Below are positions 23,459-33,124 of a stretch of 35,976 nt of DNA, in pieces. The notes under the pieces are model-generated. The model was not told the DNA's origin and ran no database searches. It saw only the letters and a list, made by a program, of their open reading frames with translations. The stretch is from Sphingomonas jinjuensis (GTDB taxonomy: Bacteria > Pseudomonadota > Alphaproteobacteria > Sphingomonadales > Sphingomonadaceae). Each line of letters begins with the position of its first letter. The first letter of the stretch is position 1. The position numbers and the translations under genes were made by a program. The DNA lies in NCBI RefSeq assembly GCF_014197105.1, contig NZ_JACIEV010000014.1:1-35976 (forward strand). The letters run 5' to 3'.

Positions 23459-25129
23459 GTGGAACGAGAGGGAGAGGAGCTTGCGGCGGACTACGTCATC
23501 GTCGGCGCAGGCTCGGCGGGATGTGTCCTCGCCAACCGCCTGACCGCCGACGGGAAGAGCAGGGTTATCCTGCTCGAGGCAGGTGGCGACGATCGCCCAG
23601 GCAAGGAGCCGGGGCAGTTCACCGTCAATCTCAACATCCACATTCCGGTCGGCTATGCTTCGAACTTGAAGGATCCCAGGGTCAATTGGCTCTACCGTAC
23701 GGAGCCAGACCCGGAGACCGGCGGGCGCGAGCATGTCTGGCCGCGCGGCAAGGTGCTCGGCGGATCCTCCTCGATCAACGGCCTGCTCTACGTCCGTGGC
23801 CAGCGTGCCGACTATGATGGCTGGCGCCAGCTCGGCTGTGAGGGATGGAGCGCCGATGACGTCGCGCCCTATTTCCGTCGCAGCGAAGACCGGCTTGGCG
23901 GTGAGGACGCGGTCCATGGCGCCGGCGGTCCGCTCCACGTCTCCGATCCGACGACGAAACACCCCGTCTCGGTCGCCGTCATCGAGGCATGCAGGCAATG
24001 GGGGCTCACCCATCGCGATATCAATGGGCCGGAACAGGAAGGCGTCGACTGGTTTCAGCTCACCGTCAAGGACGGCCGGCGCTGGTCGGCTGCCTCGGCC
24101 TATCTGAATCCGGCCCGTAAGCGGCCCAACCTCCGTATCGTCACCCACGCCCACGCCGAGCGGATCGTGATCGAGGGCGGTCGTGCGGCCGGCGTTCGAT
24201 TCCGCTGCGGTGGAAAGCAACAGATGGCCCGCGCCCGTGGGGAAGTCATCGTCTGCGCGGGCAGCATCGGCTCGCCACAGCTTCTTCAACTCTCAGGGGT
24301 CGGCCCGTCAGCGCTGCTCACCCAGCACGGCATTGACGTTGCCGTCGATCTTCGGGGTGTCGGCGAGAACCTGCAGGACCATTACGTCGTCGGCGAGCAG
24401 TTCCGCCTGCGGCGCGGCGTTCCGTCGATCAACGCTCAGTCGCGTGGCATGGCGCTGGGGCGCGAAATTTTGCGCTATCTGGTCAGCCGAACCGGACTTT
24501 TGACGCTATCCGCAGCGCATGTGGCGGCCTTTACGCGCTCGCGCGAGGGGCTCGCCGCGCCCGATCTCCAGTTCCACATCCTGCCCGCCACCCTCGACGG
24601 CGAAGCGCTGGCAACGCGGGGCGCGATGGAACTCGAGCGAGAGCCCGGGCTGACGCTCGCCGTCTGCCAGCTCCGCCCGGAATCACGTGGTTGGGTGCGC
24701 ATCCGGTCAGCCTCCGCAGAGGATTATCCCGCGATCCTGGCCAATTACCTCACCGATCCGCTCGATCGCAAGACAATCGTCGCCGGACTGAAACAGGGGC
24801 GCGCCATCGCGGCGCAGCCCGCGCTCGCGACGCTAATCGAGCGTGAGACGATACCCGGCGCAGACGCCGCCGATGATGCCGCACTGCTTCACTTCGCTCG
24901 GTTGGCCGGCGCCACCATTTATCATCCGGTTGGCACTTGCGCGATGGGGCACGGCCGCAGCGCGGTGGTCGATCCGGCGCTCCGCGTCCATGGCATCGCT
25001 GGCCTGCGTGTCGTCGACGCGAGCATCATGCCGCGGCTGACCTCCGGCAACACCAACGCGCCGACAATCATGATCGCCGAAAAGGCGAGTGACATGATCC
25101 TGGCCGACCGCCGCCGTGCCGCGGCCTGA
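23459..25129 (+). CDS. GMC-family FAD-dependent alcohol dehydrogenase 2
   Basis: A 556-residue choline-dehydrogenase-like oxidoreductase. The FAD loop is [16 protein letters not shown] and the GMC signatures are [20 protein letters not shown] and the segment around [16 protein letters not shown]. The active site has His489 in [10 protein letters not shown] and Asn531 in SGNTNAPT. The start is GTG, with GGAG 6 bases upstream. It opens the twelve-gene rightward operon and is followed after 11 bp by aldehyde dehydrogenase 2, giving an alcohol-to-aldehyde-to-acid pair like those in polyethylene glycol and terpenoid alcohol pathways. It looks cytoplasmic, with no signal peptide. The natural substrate is unknown. 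Confidence 0.93.
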   Translation: MEREGEELAADYVIVGAGSAGCVLANRLTADGKSRVILLEAGGDDRPGKEPGQFTVNLNIHIPVGYASNLKDPRVNWLYRTEPDPETGGREHVWPRGKVLGGSSSINGLLYVRGQRADYDGWRQLGCEGWSADDVAPYFRRSEDRLGGEDAVHGAGGPLHVSDPTTKHPVSVAVIEACRQWGLTHRDINGPEQEGVDWFQLTVKDGRRWSAASAYLNPARKRPNLRIVTHAHAERIVIEGGRAAGVRFRCGGKQQMARARGEVIVCAGSIGSPQLLQLSGVGPSALLTQHGIDVAVDLRGVGENLQDHYVVGEQFRLRRGVPSINAQSRGMALGREILRYLVSRTGLLTLSAAHVAAFTRSREGLAAPDLQFHILPATLDGEALATRGAMELEREPGLTLAVCQLRPESRGWVRIRSASAEDYPAILANYLTDPLDRKTIVAGLKQGRAIAAQPALATLIERETIPGADAADDAALLHFARLAGATIYHPVGTCAMGHGRSAVVDPALRVHGIAGLRVVDASIMPRLTSGNTNAPTIMIAEKASDMILADRRRAAA

Positions 25130-25140
25130 TCGAGGTACTG

Positions 25141-26628
25141 ATGACGCTAGCTCCGCCCCCACTTCGTGAGCCCCGTCGCTTCTTCATCGGCGGCGCATGG
25201 GTCGATCCATCGACCGACGCGACGATCGACGTCATCGCGCCCGCGACAGAGCAACCCTATCTGCGCGTCGCCGAAGCGAAGGAAAACGACATCGATCGCG
25301 CGATCGGTGCGGCGCGCGAGGCGTTCGATCACGGTCCCTGGCCACGCCTCTCCCACGCCGAGCGTGGCCGCTACCTCGATGCCATTGCGACCAAGCTGGG
25401 GGCGAGGGCCGACGACGTCGCGACGATTTGGCCGAACGAGATGGGCGTCCTTCACGCGACCGCGCGTGCCTTCGCCGGTGCTGTCGGTAATCTATACTCT
25501 CTCTACGCGGGCCTTGCCGATCGCTTCGCCTTTGAAGAAGAACGCCCAACGGTTTCCGGCGCCACACTCGGTCTGCTGGTTCGTGAGCCGGTGGGCGTCG
25601 TCGGAGCGATCATCCCATGGAACGGTCCCATCTCGCTCATCGCGCTGAAGCTTGCACCAGCGCTGCTGGCCGGATGCACGGTTATCATCAAGGCATCGCC
25701 AGAGGCGCCCGGCCACGCGCTGCTCATGGCCGAGATAGCCGAAGAAGTTGGCTTGCCCCCGGGCGTCGTCAATGTTGTCACTGCCGATCGCGTTGCCTCG
25801 GAACGGCTGGTCCGCGACCCGCGTGTCGACAAAATCGCCTTCACCGGTTCGACCGCTGCCGGTAAAGCGATCGGTGCCATCGCTGGCGGCCGCATCGCTC
25901 GTCACACGCTGGAGCTCGGCGGCAAATCGGCCGCAGTGATCCTTGACGACTTCGACATCGATGCCGCCGCCGATGCGATCGCGGGGCGGGCCTGCGACTT
26001 GACCGGGCAGGTCTGCGCTTCCCTGACCCGCGTCATCGTGTCTCGTCACCGCCACGACGCGATGCTTGACGCGCTGGCGTCGCGACTTGGCCAGGTGCGT
26101 GTCGGCGATCCGTTCGACCCCGCCGTCCAAATGGGTCCGCTTGCCACCCAGCGGCAGCGTGATCGGGTCGAGGACTATATCGCGTCGGCTCGCCACGACG
26201 GCTTCACGCTGGCTACCGGCGGAGGGCGGCCGAAGGGGGTCGATCGCGGCTGGTTCGTCGAGCCGACGGTCTTCGGCCATGTGGACAACAGCGCCCGTAT
26301 CGCCCGCGAGGAGATATTTGGTCCGGTCTTGTCGGTCATTCCAGTCGGCGACGAGGCCGAGGCCGTCGACGTCGCGAACGACAGTCCCTTTGGCCTTGCT
26401 GGGGCAGTGTTCACTAACGATGCCGACCGTGCCTATTCTGTCGCCCGACAGCTGCGGACCGGAACCGTCAGCCACAACATGCTGCGCCTCGACTTCAGCA
26501 TCGCTTTCGGCGGCTTCAAACAATCGGGCGTCGGCCGCGAGGGCGGCGTGGAAGGTCTGCTCTCCTATCTCGAGATCAAAACGGTGCTGCTCGACGGGCG
26601 GCCGGCAACGGAGCTGAAAATGTCATGA
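25141..26628 (+). CDS. Aldehyde dehydrogenase 2 (ALDH superfamily)
   Basis: A 495-residue aldehyde dehydrogenase with general base Glu258 in LELGGKSAA and nucleophile Cys292 in [10 protein letters not shown]. The cofactor-binding segment is [32 protein letters not shown] is complete, and the C-terminal segment is [14 protein letters not shown]. It would oxidise the aldehyde made by GMC dehydrogenase 2, encoded directly upstream. Its stop codon overlaps the ferredoxin start (ATGA), so the two are translationally coupled. It is clearly diverged from aldehyde dehydrogenase 1, consistent with two oxidation steps at different points of the pathway. Confidence 0.92.
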   Translation: MTLAPPPLREPRRFFIGGAWVDPSTDATIDVIAPATEQPYLRVAEAKENDIDRAIGAAREAFDHGPWPRLSHAERGRYLDAIATKLGARADDVATIWPNEMGVLHATARAFAGAVGNLYSLYAGLADRFAFEEERPTVSGATLGLLVREPVGVVGAIIPWNGPISLIALKLAPALLAGCTVIIKASPEAPGHALLMAEIAEEVGLPPGVVNVVTADRVASERLVRDPRVDKIAFTGSTAAGKAIGAIAGGRIARHTLELGGKSAAVILDDFDIDAAADAIAGRACDLTGQVCASLTRVIVSRHRHDAMLDALASRLGQVRVGDPFDPAVQMGPLATQRQRDRVEDYIASARHDGFTLATGGGRPKGVDRGWFVEPTVFGHVDNSARIAREEIFGPVLSVIPVGDEAEAVDVANDSPFGLAGAVFTNDADRAYSVARQLRTGTVSHNMLRLDFSIAFGGFKQSGVGREGGVEGLLSYLEIKTVLLDGRPATELKMS

Positions 26629-26942
26629 CTACCGTTCACGTCACCACGCGCGAGGGTGCCGAGCAAGCCATAACGCCCGGTGGCGCGGGGTCGCTCATGG
26701 AAGCGATCCGCGGTGCGGGAATCGACGAACTGATGGCGATCTGCGGCGGCTGCTGCTCCTGTGCCACCTGCCACGTCTATGTCGATGCCGCCTGGTGGGA
26801 TCGACTTCCGCCCATGAGCGAAGACGAAAACGACCTGCTCGACAGCTCGATGCACCGCACCGACACGTCGCGGCTATCGTGCCAGATCGCCCTGACCGAC
26901 GATCTCGACGGGCTGCGCGCCACGATCGCGCCGGAGGATTGA
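26625..26942 (+). CDS. [2Fe-2S] ferredoxin, putidaredoxin/adrenodoxin type
   Basis: A 105-residue electron carrier. Cluster ligands are Cys40, Cys46, Cys49 and Cys86, in [14 protein letters not shown] and RLSCQI, almost the same numbering as putidaredoxin (39, 45, 48, 86). Two further cysteines, 43 and 44, lie inside the binding loop. It should pass electrons from the FAD reductase (34175) to the P450 (11475) and possibly to the Rieske oxygenase. It overlaps the genes on both sides: its ATG lies in the aldehyde dehydrogenase end, and its TGA shares a base with the CoA-transferase A start. It is separated from its reductase by eight genes of the same operon. Confidence 0.93.
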   Translation: MTTVHVTTREGAEQAITPGGAGSLMEAIRGAGIDELMAICGGCCSCATCHVYVDAAWWDRLPPMSEDENDLLDSSMHRTDTSRLSCQIALTDDLDGLRATIAPED

Positions 26943-27649
26943 TGGTCGACAAGGTTTATGCCGGGGCGGTCGAGGCACTGACCGGTGTCCTGCGCGACGG
27001 GATGACGATTGCTGCCGGGGGCTTTGGCCTGTGCGGCATCCCTGAGACGCTGATAGCCGCCATTCGCGACAGTGGCGTGCGCGAGCTCACGCTGCTGTCG
27101 AACAATGCCGGGGTTGACGGCTTCGGACTCGGATTGCTTCTAGAGAACCGTCAGGTTCGGCGGATGGTCTCGTCCTATGTGGGCGAGAACAAGGAATTCG
27201 AGCGCCAGTATCTGGCCGGCGAACTCGACATCGAATTCAACCCGCAGGGAACGCTGGCCGAACGGCTGCGCGCCGGCGGTGCGGGCATTGCTGGCTTCTT
27301 CACGCGGACTGGTGCGGGCACATCGCTGGCGCAGGGCAAGGAGGTGCGCGATTTCGCGGGTCAACCGCACGTCTTCGAGACGGCACTCGTCGCCGATCTC
27401 GCCATCGTCAAGGCGTGGCGGGGCGACCCCTTCGGTAACCTCGTCTATCGGAAATCGGCCCGCAACTTCAACCCGATGGTCGCGACCTGCGCGAGGCTGA
27501 CCATCGCCGAGGTCGAGCAGATCGTCGGCCCAGGCGAGCTCGATCCGGATCACATCCACACCCCGGGCATCTTTGTCCAACGGGTCATCCGAGCCGTTGC
27601 GAACGAGAAGCGGATCGAACAGCGCACCATACGCGAGGCGGTCGCCTGA
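26942..27649 (+). CDS. 3-oxoacid CoA-transferase, subunit A (ScoA/PcaI-like)
   Basis: A 235-residue alpha subunit of a class I CoA-transferase. It shows the glycine-rich segment TIAAGGFGLCGIPE, LTLLSNNAG, the conserved SYVGENKEFERQY and the ending IHTPGIFVQRV typical of succinyl-CoA:3-ketoacid CoA-transferases. With subunit B it would move CoA from succinyl-CoA to a 3-oxo acid such as acetoacetate or a ring-derived keto acid. The ATG at 26942 shares its A with the ferredoxin TGA; a longer frame from 26795 would read over the ferredoxin. Whether it acts on acetoacetate or a pathway-specific acid cannot be decided. Confidence 0.92.
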   Translation: MVDKVYAGAVEALTGVLRDGMTIAAGGFGLCGIPETLIAAIRDSGVRELTLLSNNAGVDGFGLGLLLENRQVRRMVSSYVGENKEFERQYLAGELDIEFNPQGTLAERLRAGGAGIAGFFTRTGAGTSLAQGKEVRDFAGQPHVFETALVADLAIVKAWRGDPFGNLVYRKSARNFNPMVATCARLTIAEVEQIVGPGELDPDHIHTPGIFVQRVIRAVANEKRIEQRTIREAVA

Positions 27650-28296
27650 TGGCCTGGACCCGACATCAGATGGCAAGCCGCGCCGCGCGAGAGCTGGCCG
27701 ATGGTTTCTACGTCAATCTCGGCATCGGCATACCGACGCTCGTCAGCAACCACATCCCGCCCGGGCTGGACGTCACCCTTCAATCAGAGAACGGCATGCT
27801 GGGCCTTGGCCCCTTTCCGCTCGAAACCGCGGTCGATCCCGACATCATCAACGCCGGCAAACAGACGATCACAGAATTGGACCGAACCAGTTACGTGTCG
27901 TCCGCAGACAGTTTCGGCATGATCCGCGGGGGTCACATCGATCTTGCCATTCTTGGCGCCATGGAGGTCGCGGAAAATGGCGACCTTGCCAACTGGATGG
28001 TGCCCGGCCGGATGGTCAAAGGTCCGGGTGGCGCAATGGACCTGGTCGCCGGGGTTCGCCGCATCGTCGTGCTGATGGAGCACGTTGCGCGAGACGGCAG
28101 CGCCAAATTTCGACGTCGCTGCACGTTGCCGCTCACTGGAGCGGGTGTTGTCGACGTCGTGATCACCGACCTCGCCGTTTTCGAGCGCCCGGAACGTGGC
28201 GCGCGCTTCCGCCTGCTCGAATGCGCCCCCGACGTCACCCCCGCCATGGTGAGGGAGCGCACCGAGGCCGACTATGAAGAGGACGTAATGGCATGA
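27649..28296 (+). CDS. 3-oxoacid CoA-transferase, subunit B (ScoB/PcaJ-like)
   Basis: A 215-residue beta subunit carrying the catalytic Glu47 in QSENGMLGLGP, which forms the glutamyl-CoA intermediate. Other family segments are VNLGIGIPTLVSNHIP, SFGMIRGGHIDLAILGAMEV and VPGRMVKGPGGAMDLV. The start codon overlaps the stop of subunit A (TGATG) and its own stop overlaps the IclR start (ATGA). It forms the active heterodimer or heterotetramer with subunit A. The family match is very clear; the exact keto acid is not. Confidence 0.93.
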   Translation: MAWTRHQMASRAARELADGFYVNLGIGIPTLVSNHIPPGLDVTLQSENGMLGLGPFPLETAVDPDIINAGKQTITELDRTSYVSSADSFGMIRGGHIDLAILGAMEVAENGDLANWMVPGRMVKGPGGAMDLVAGVRRIVVLMEHVARDGSAKFRRRCTLPLTGAGVVDVVITDLAVFERPERGARFRLLECAPDVTPAMVRERTEADYEEDVMA

Positions 28297-29132
28297 CGAT
28301 GCCGCTTGGTGCAGCCTCGTTGACGCTTGTGCACCGTATGCCTAGCCCTGGCATCATGAGCGAAGAAACGGAAGGGCCCGGTAAGGGCAAGCTCGTCGGC
28401 GCGGTCGTCCAAACGGTCAAGCTTCTTCGCGTCCTGGCCGCGAGCGATGCACCGCTCGGGGTCAGCGCCGCCGCCCGCGCTGCGGAGGTCAACACCTCGA
28501 CCGCGTTCAACGTGCTGCGCACGCTCAGCATCGAGGGTCTGGTGGACTTCGATGCAGCAACCAAGAGCTACTCTCTTGGCGCCGGCCTGTTCGACATCGC
28601 CAAGGGGCTGCTTGGACGCAACCTCGTCGATCTTATTCGTCCCGAAATCGTCAGGCTCGCCAACGAAACCGGTCGCCTGATCGCGCTGTGGGAGGTTGTC
28701 GATGATCGCGTCGTGCTGATCGACAAGGCACTCGTCGATCGCCCCGTCCGCCTCGACCTAGCGGTGACGCAGCGCATGCCACTCATGCTCGGCGCCGTCG
28801 GCCGGGCCGCCGCCGCCGGGCTCGACATCGACGACCAGGAACTGCGTCGCCATTTCCGCAAGCTCCGCTGGGCAGGCTCTATCGATGCCAGTCGCTACCT
28901 CGCCGAGGTCAAGGAAGCGCGCCGGACCGGCTACGGCGTGGATCGCGAGACGCTTTACAACGGTATCGTCGCGATCGCCGCGATCATTACCGACGAAACC
29001 GGCCGGCCGGCTTATGGCATCTCCGCCATCGAGCTGGCCAACCGTATCGACGACGACGAGATCGCCCATGTCGGCGAGCGACTGGCCGCCACGGCCGCGA
29101 GCCTTTCGCGCTCTCCCCGCACCCTCGCCTGA
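28293..29132 (+). CDS. IclR-family transcriptional regulator
   Basis: Up to 279 residues. An N-terminal winged helix-turn-helix (LGVSAAARAAEVNTSTAFNVLRTLSIEGLV) is followed by the IclR effector domain (RLIALWEVVDDRVVLID, RMPLMLGAVGRAAAAG, GYGVDRE). IclR proteins bind palindromes at promoters as dimers or tetramers and may repress or activate. I list the ATG at 28293, coupled to the CoA-transferase B stop; an ATG at 28358 (MSEETEGPG) would still leave the whole DNA-binding domain and may be the real start. Lying inside the operon it probably controls, it may be autoregulated through the palindrome at 23401. In other bacteria, IclR regulators control protocatechuate and diterpenoid degradation. 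Confidence 0.9.
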   Translation: MTMPLGAASLTLVHRMPSPGIMSEETEGPGKGKLVGAVVQTVKLLRVLAASDAPLGVSAAARAAEVNTSTAFNVLRTLSIEGLVDFDAATKSYSLGAGLFDIAKGLLGRNLVDLIRPEIVRLANETGRLIALWEVVDDRVVLIDKALVDRPVRLDLAVTQRMPLMLGAVGRAAAAGLDIDDQELRRHFRKLRWAGSIDASRYLAEVKEARRTGYGVDRETLYNGIVAIAAIITDETGRPAYGISAIELANRIDDDEIAHVGERLAATAASLSRSPRTLA

Positions 29133-29143
29133 CGGAGCATCCC

Positions 29144-30415
29144 ATGGCAGACGCTTATATCATCGACGCCGTACGCACGCCCCGTGGGATCGGCAAACAA
29201 GGCAAAGGCGCACTGGCGCATCTTCACCCCCAGCATCTCGCTGCGACGGTGCTCAAAGCGATCGCTGAACGCAATCATCTCGACACCGCGGATGTCGACG
29301 ACATCATCTGGTCGACGTCGTCGCAACGCGGCTTACAGTCGGGCGACCTCGGCCGCATGGCAGCGCTGGATGCAGGATACGACATCAAGGCGTCGGGCGT
29401 CACGTTGGACCGCTTCTGCGGCGGCGGCATTACATCGGTCAGCTTGGCAGCCGCCCAGATCATGAGCGGCATGGAAGACCTCGTCATCGCGGGTGGGACC
29501 GAGATGATGAGCTACGCCAATGCCGAGGCAGCCCGCGATCAGGCGGAGGGAAAGGCACCAACTCTGATGGGGTCGCACAATGCCCGCCTTGATGCAGCGC
29601 ATCCACAATCGCACCAGGGCGTCTGCGGGGACGCGATCGCCAGCATCGAGGGCATCAGCCGCGAGGAACTCGACGCCTTCGGGTTGGAGAGCCAGCGCAA
29701 GGCGGCGCGCGCCATCAGCGAGGGTCGCTTCGATCGATCGGTCGTCCCAGTGGTCGGCGATGACGGCGAGACGTTGCTCGACCATGACGAATATCCCCGC
29801 CCCGACACCACCGCGGAGGGTCTCGCTGCCTTGAAGCCGGCGTTCGCCGCGATGGCGGATTGGGCCTATGACGAACGCGGGACAACGTTCCGCCAGCAGA
29901 TCGGCCGTCGCTATCCCGACGTCACGATCGAACCGGTCCATCACGCAGGCAATTCGTCGGGCGTGGTTGATGGGGCAGCTGCTCTGCTGCTCGCATCTGC
30001 AGATTATGCGCGCGTCCATGGATTGACGCCGCGAGCACGCATCGTCGCAACCGCCAATGTCGGAGACGATCCGACGCTGATGCTGAATGCACCGGTGCCC
30101 GCGGCGAGAAAGGTTCTCGCAAAGGCAGGTCTGACCAAGGACGACATCGACCTGTGGGAGATCAACGAGGCCTTCGCCGTCGTCGCCGAGAAGTTCATCC
30201 GCGATCTCGATCTCGATCGCAGCAAGGTGAACGTCAATGGCGGCTCGATCGCGCTCGGGCATCCGATCGGGGCGACCGGGTCGATACTGATCGGAACCGT
30301 GCTCGACGAACTGGAGCGCACGGGTGGTCGCTACGGGCTCGTCACGATGTGCGCGGCGGGCGGCATGGCTCCGGCGATCATCATCGAGCGGATGTCGAAG
30401 GAGGATGCGCAGTGA
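29144..30415 (+). CDS. Acetyl-CoA acyltransferase (thiolase, FadA/PcaF type)
   Basis: A 423-residue true thiolase that would cleave a 3-ketoacyl-CoA with free CoA to release acetyl-CoA or propionyl-CoA. Nucleophile Cys92 is in LDRFCGGGITS, the active-site His267 region is VHHAGNSSGVVDGAA, and the C-terminal motifs GGSIALGHPIGATG and TMCAAGGM hold the catalytic His and Cys. It has a complete catalytic set, unlike the two other thiolase-fold proteins in the window. It starts 11 bp after the IclR gene and its stop overlaps the GTG of the next gene (GTGA). It is the final carbon-carbon cleavage step of the beta-oxidation set encoded downstream. Confidence 0.94.
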   Translation: MADAYIIDAVRTPRGIGKQGKGALAHLHPQHLAATVLKAIAERNHLDTADVDDIIWSTSSQRGLQSGDLGRMAALDAGYDIKASGVTLDRFCGGGITSVSLAAAQIMSGMEDLVIAGGTEMMSYANAEAARDQAEGKAPTLMGSHNARLDAAHPQSHQGVCGDAIASIEGISREELDAFGLESQRKAARAISEGRFDRSVVPVVGDDGETLLDHDEYPRPDTTAEGLAALKPAFAAMADWAYDERGTTFRQQIGRRYPDVTIEPVHHAGNSSGVVDGAAALLLASADYARVHGLTPRARIVATANVGDDPTLMLNAPVPAARKVLAKAGLTKDDIDLWEINEAFAVVAEKFIRDLDLDRSKVNVNGGSIALGHPIGATGSILIGTVLDELERTGGRYGLVTMCAAGGMAPAIIIERMSKEDAQ

Positions 30416-31194
30416 AGATCGATGATAGCGTGGCCGCGGTGGTGACCGGCGGTGCCTCCGGTCTTGGCGAGGCGACGGCGCGCGCGCTCGCCGCCAAAGG
30501 CGCCCGCGTTGCCATCTTCGATCGCCAGCGAGAGAAAGGCGAAGCGGTCGCAGCCGCGATTGGCGGCCGCTTTTTCGAAGTGGACGTCACCAGCGACGAG
30601 AGCGTCGACGCGGGCTTTACCGACGCGCGCGGCATCCATGGTCAGGAGCGCATCCTCGTCAATTGCGCTGGTGTCGGCAATGCAATCAAGACGGCGAGCC
30701 GCGCGAAGGAAGACGGTTCTATCAAGCACTTCCCGCTCGATGCCTTCGAATGGGTGATCCGCATCAACTTGATCGGCAGCTTTCGGTGCCTAGCCAAGTC
30801 AGCGGCCGGCATGATGACACTCGATCCGGTCGAGGGCGGCGAGCGCGGCGTTGCGATCAACACGGCCTCGGTCGCTGCCGAGGACGGCCAGATGGGGCAA
30901 GCTGCCTATTCGGCGTCGAAGGGCGGGATCGTGGGCATGACGCTGCCGATCGCCCGCGATCTCATGAACGAGGGAATTCGCGTCAACACCATCTTGCCCG
31001 GCATCTTCGCGACCCCGCTGATGCTTGGCATGGGCGACAAGGTCGTCGATGCACTGTCGAGCATGGTTCCCTTCCCCAAGCGGTTGGGCGACCCCGCAGA
31101 ATATGCCGCGTTGGCGGTACACATGGTCGAAAACGGATATCTCAATGGCGAGCGGATCCGGCTCGATGGCGCCATCCGTATGGCGCCGCGATGA
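30412..31194 (+). CDS. Short-chain dehydrogenase, HSD10-like 3-hydroxyacyl-CoA dehydrogenase type II
   Basis: A 260-residue SDR that would oxidise a (possibly 2-methyl-branched) 3-hydroxyacyl-CoA with NAD. The cofactor motif is TGGASGLGEAT, the NAG-type segment reads NCAGVG, the catalytic Tyr/Lys are in YSASKGG, and the ending FPKRLGDPAEYA plus NGERIRLDGAIRMAP is the signature of the HSD17B10 type. The start is a GTG at 30412 overlapping the thiolase stop. HSD10-like enzymes act in isoleucine and branched-chain acyl-CoA oxidation and also accept steroids, which fits an isoprenoid substrate. Its stop overlaps the next gene's start. Confidence 0.9.
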   Translation: MKIDDSVAAVVTGGASGLGEATARALAAKGARVAIFDRQREKGEAVAAAIGGRFFEVDVTSDESVDAGFTDARGIHGQERILVNCAGVGNAIKTASRAKEDGSIKHFPLDAFEWVIRINLIGSFRCLAKSAAGMMTLDPVEGGERGVAINTASVAAEDGQMGQAAYSASKGGIVGMTLPIARDLMNEGIRVNTILPGIFATPLMLGMGDKVVDALSSMVPFPKRLGDPAEYAALAVHMVENGYLNGERIRLDGAIRMAPR

Positions 31195-31946
31195 GCCGGC
31201 TCGACGGAAGGACCGTCCTCGTTACCGGTGCGTCATCTGGTCTCGGCGCTCGCTTCGCTCATATCGCCGCGGCGGCGGGCGCCTGCGTCGTGGCCGGCGC
31301 GCGGCGAGTTGACAGGCTGGCGGCGCTGGCAGACGCGATCCGCGCCGATGGCGGAACGGTCGAGACTGTCGCGCTTGACGTCACCGACGAAGCCTCAGTC
31401 GAAGCGGCATTCGCTGCTGCCGAGGCGCGCTTCGGCCCGGTCACTGGAGTGGTCGCCAACGCCGGTATCAACGTTCAGGGACGAGCCGTCGACTTGGCAG
31501 TGGATGAGTTCGATCGGTTGTTTGCGACGAACGTGCGAGGCGTTTTCCTCACCGCCCGCACTGCGGCCCGGCAGCTTCAGGCCGTCGATCGGGGAGCCGA
31601 AGGTCGCATCATTCTCATCTCGTCAATCACCGCACAAATGCAGAGCAATGGCATCGTCGCCTATAGCGCATCGAAGGCCGCGGTGACGCACCTTGGCAGA
31701 TGCCTTGCCAAGGAGTGGGCGCGTGGCGGGCCGAACGTAAATACGCTGTCACCAGGCTATATCCGTTCCGAACTCGCAAGCGATTGGTTCGATAGCGAGG
31801 CTGGCCAGCGGCAGATGGCTCGGTGGCCGCGTCGGCGACTGCTGGAGGAGGACGCGCTCGACGCGACGCTGCTCTACTTGCTCAGCGATGCCAGCGCTGG
31901 CGTCACTGGTAGCGACTTCGTCATTGACGACGGGCAATCCCTATGA
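31191..31946 (+). CDS. Short-chain dehydrogenase/reductase
   Basis: A 251-residue classical SDR. Cofactor motif TGASSGLGARF, ANAG in VVANAGINVQG, the catalytic Ser in ILISSITAQM, the YxxxK motif in YSASKAAV and the SPGYIRSEL segment are all present, so it should be active as an NAD(P)-dependent alcohol dehydrogenase or ketone reductase. An Arg follows the glycine motif region in GARRVDR, which may favour NADP. It overlaps both neighbours by 4 bases (ATGA), within the beta-oxidation block. Family-level similarity does not reveal the substrate; a ring or side-chain hydroxyl is possible. Confidence 0.88.
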   Translation: MSRLDGRTVLVTGASSGLGARFAHIAAAAGACVVAGARRVDRLAALADAIRADGGTVETVALDVTDEASVEAAFAAAEARFGPVTGVVANAGINVQGRAVDLAVDEFDRLFATNVRGVFLTARTAARQLQAVDRGAEGRIILISSITAQMQSNGIVAYSASKAAVTHLGRCLAKEWARGGPNVNTLSPGYIRSELASDWFDSEAGQRQMARWPRRRLLEEDALDATLLYLLSDASAGVTGSDFVIDDGQSL

Positions 31947-33124
31947 CGCCCCCCAGCGAACGCGCAATCGAAATCGGTGCCCAGGTCGAGCGCTTCGTTC
32001 GCGATGTGGTCATCGATTACGAACGCGATCCCCGCCAAGGCGCCCATGGCCCGTCCGACGCGCTCGTTCAGGAAATGCGCGACAAGGCACGAAGCGCTGG
32101 CGTGCTGACGCCGCATATCTTGGCCGATGGTGATCATTTAACGCAGCGCGAGACGGCTTACGTCCTGATCCGATCCGGCCTGTCGCCGCTTGGACCACTC
32201 GCCTGCAATACGATGGCCCCGGACGAGGGTAACATGTACCTGCTGGGCAAGGTGGGATCGCCTACCCAGAAAGTGCACTTTCTCGCGCCGATGGTTGCTG
32301 GCTCCGCCCGCTCCGCCTTCTTCATGACCGAGCCTGCCGCGGATGGCGGCGCCGGCTCGGATCCGTCGATGATGCAGACGACGGCCCGGCTCGATGGCAA
32401 CCATTGGGTGATCAACGGTCGCAAGGCGTTCATTACCGGGGCCGATGGCGCCGCGGTCGGCATTGTGATGGCAAAGACCGATGCGGGCGATGGTCGCATG
32501 GCGGCGACGATGTTCCTCGTCGATCTGCCGGACCCGGCGATCCGCATCGAGCGCGTGCTCGACACGATCGATTCATCGATGCCTGGCGGCCACTCGATCG
32601 TCGCGATTGATAATCTGCGCGTCCCGGCAGACGCCATATTGGGCGCCCCCCACGACGGCTTTCGCTATGCCCAGGTCCGCCTTTCTCCCGCTCGCCTGTC
32701 GCATTGCATGCGGTGGTTGGGGGCATGCATCAGAGCCAACGAGATTGCGACAGCCTACGCCTGTACTCGCCACGCCTTCGGCAAGGCGCTGGTCGACCAC
32801 GAAGGCGTCGGCTTCATGCTGGCCGACAATCTGATCGACCTGAAGCAGGCGGAACTCATGATCGATTGGTGCGCGGGCGTGCTCGACACTGGCGATCTCG
32901 GCACCGCCGAAAGTTCGATGGCGAAGGTCGCGGTATCGGAAGCCCTGATGCGCATCGCTGACCGTTGCGTCCAGGTGATGGGCGGCACCGGCGTGTCGGG
33001 CGACACCATCGTCGAGCAGGTGTTCCGCGAGATCCGTGCCTTCCGGATCTACGACGGACCTACCGAGGTGCACAAATGGAGCCTCGCCAAGAAGATCAAG
33101 CGCGATTGGCGGACCCATGAGTGA
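31943..33124 (+). CDS. Acyl-CoA dehydrogenase, ACAD10/11-like
   Basis: A 393-residue FAD acyl-CoA dehydrogenase. It has FFMTEPAADGGAGSDPSMM for flavin and substrate binding, the middle beta domain (WVINGRKAFITGADGA), and Glu375 in YDGPTEVHKWSLAKKI in the C-terminal position where ACAD10/11-type enzymes keep a Glu. The next gene encodes an APH-type kinase, overlapping by 8 bases. In ACAD10/11 and in the bacterial levulinate pathway (LvaA/LvaC), such a kinase phosphorylates a 4-hydroxyacyl-CoA and the dehydrogenase-fold partner eliminates the phosphate. The same coupled chemistry is likely here, so it may not be a simple alpha,beta-dehydrogenase. Confidence 0.9.
   Translation: MTPPSERAIEIGAQVERFVRDVVIDYERDPRQGAHGPSDALVQEMRDKARSAGVLTPHILADGDHLTQRETAYVLIRSGLSPLGPLACNTMAPDEGNMYLLGKVGSPTQKVHFLAPMVAGSARSAFFMTEPAADGGAGSDPSMMQTTARLDGNHWVINGRKAFITGADGAAVGIVMAKTDAGDGRMAATMFLVDLPDPAIRIERVLDTIDSSMPGGHSIVAIDNLRVPADAILGAPHDGFRYAQVRLSPARLSHCMRWLGACIRANEIATAYACTRHAFGKALVDHEGVGFMLADNLIDLKQAELMIDWCAGVLDTGDLGTAESSMAKVAVSEALMRIADRCVQVMGGTGVSGDTIVEQVFREIRAFRIYDGPTEVHKWSLAKKIKRDWRTHE

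Noticed and set aside
25492..26523. Minus-strand open frame of 343 codons opposite aldehyde dehydrogenase 2
   Set aside because: Antisense shadow without domain features.
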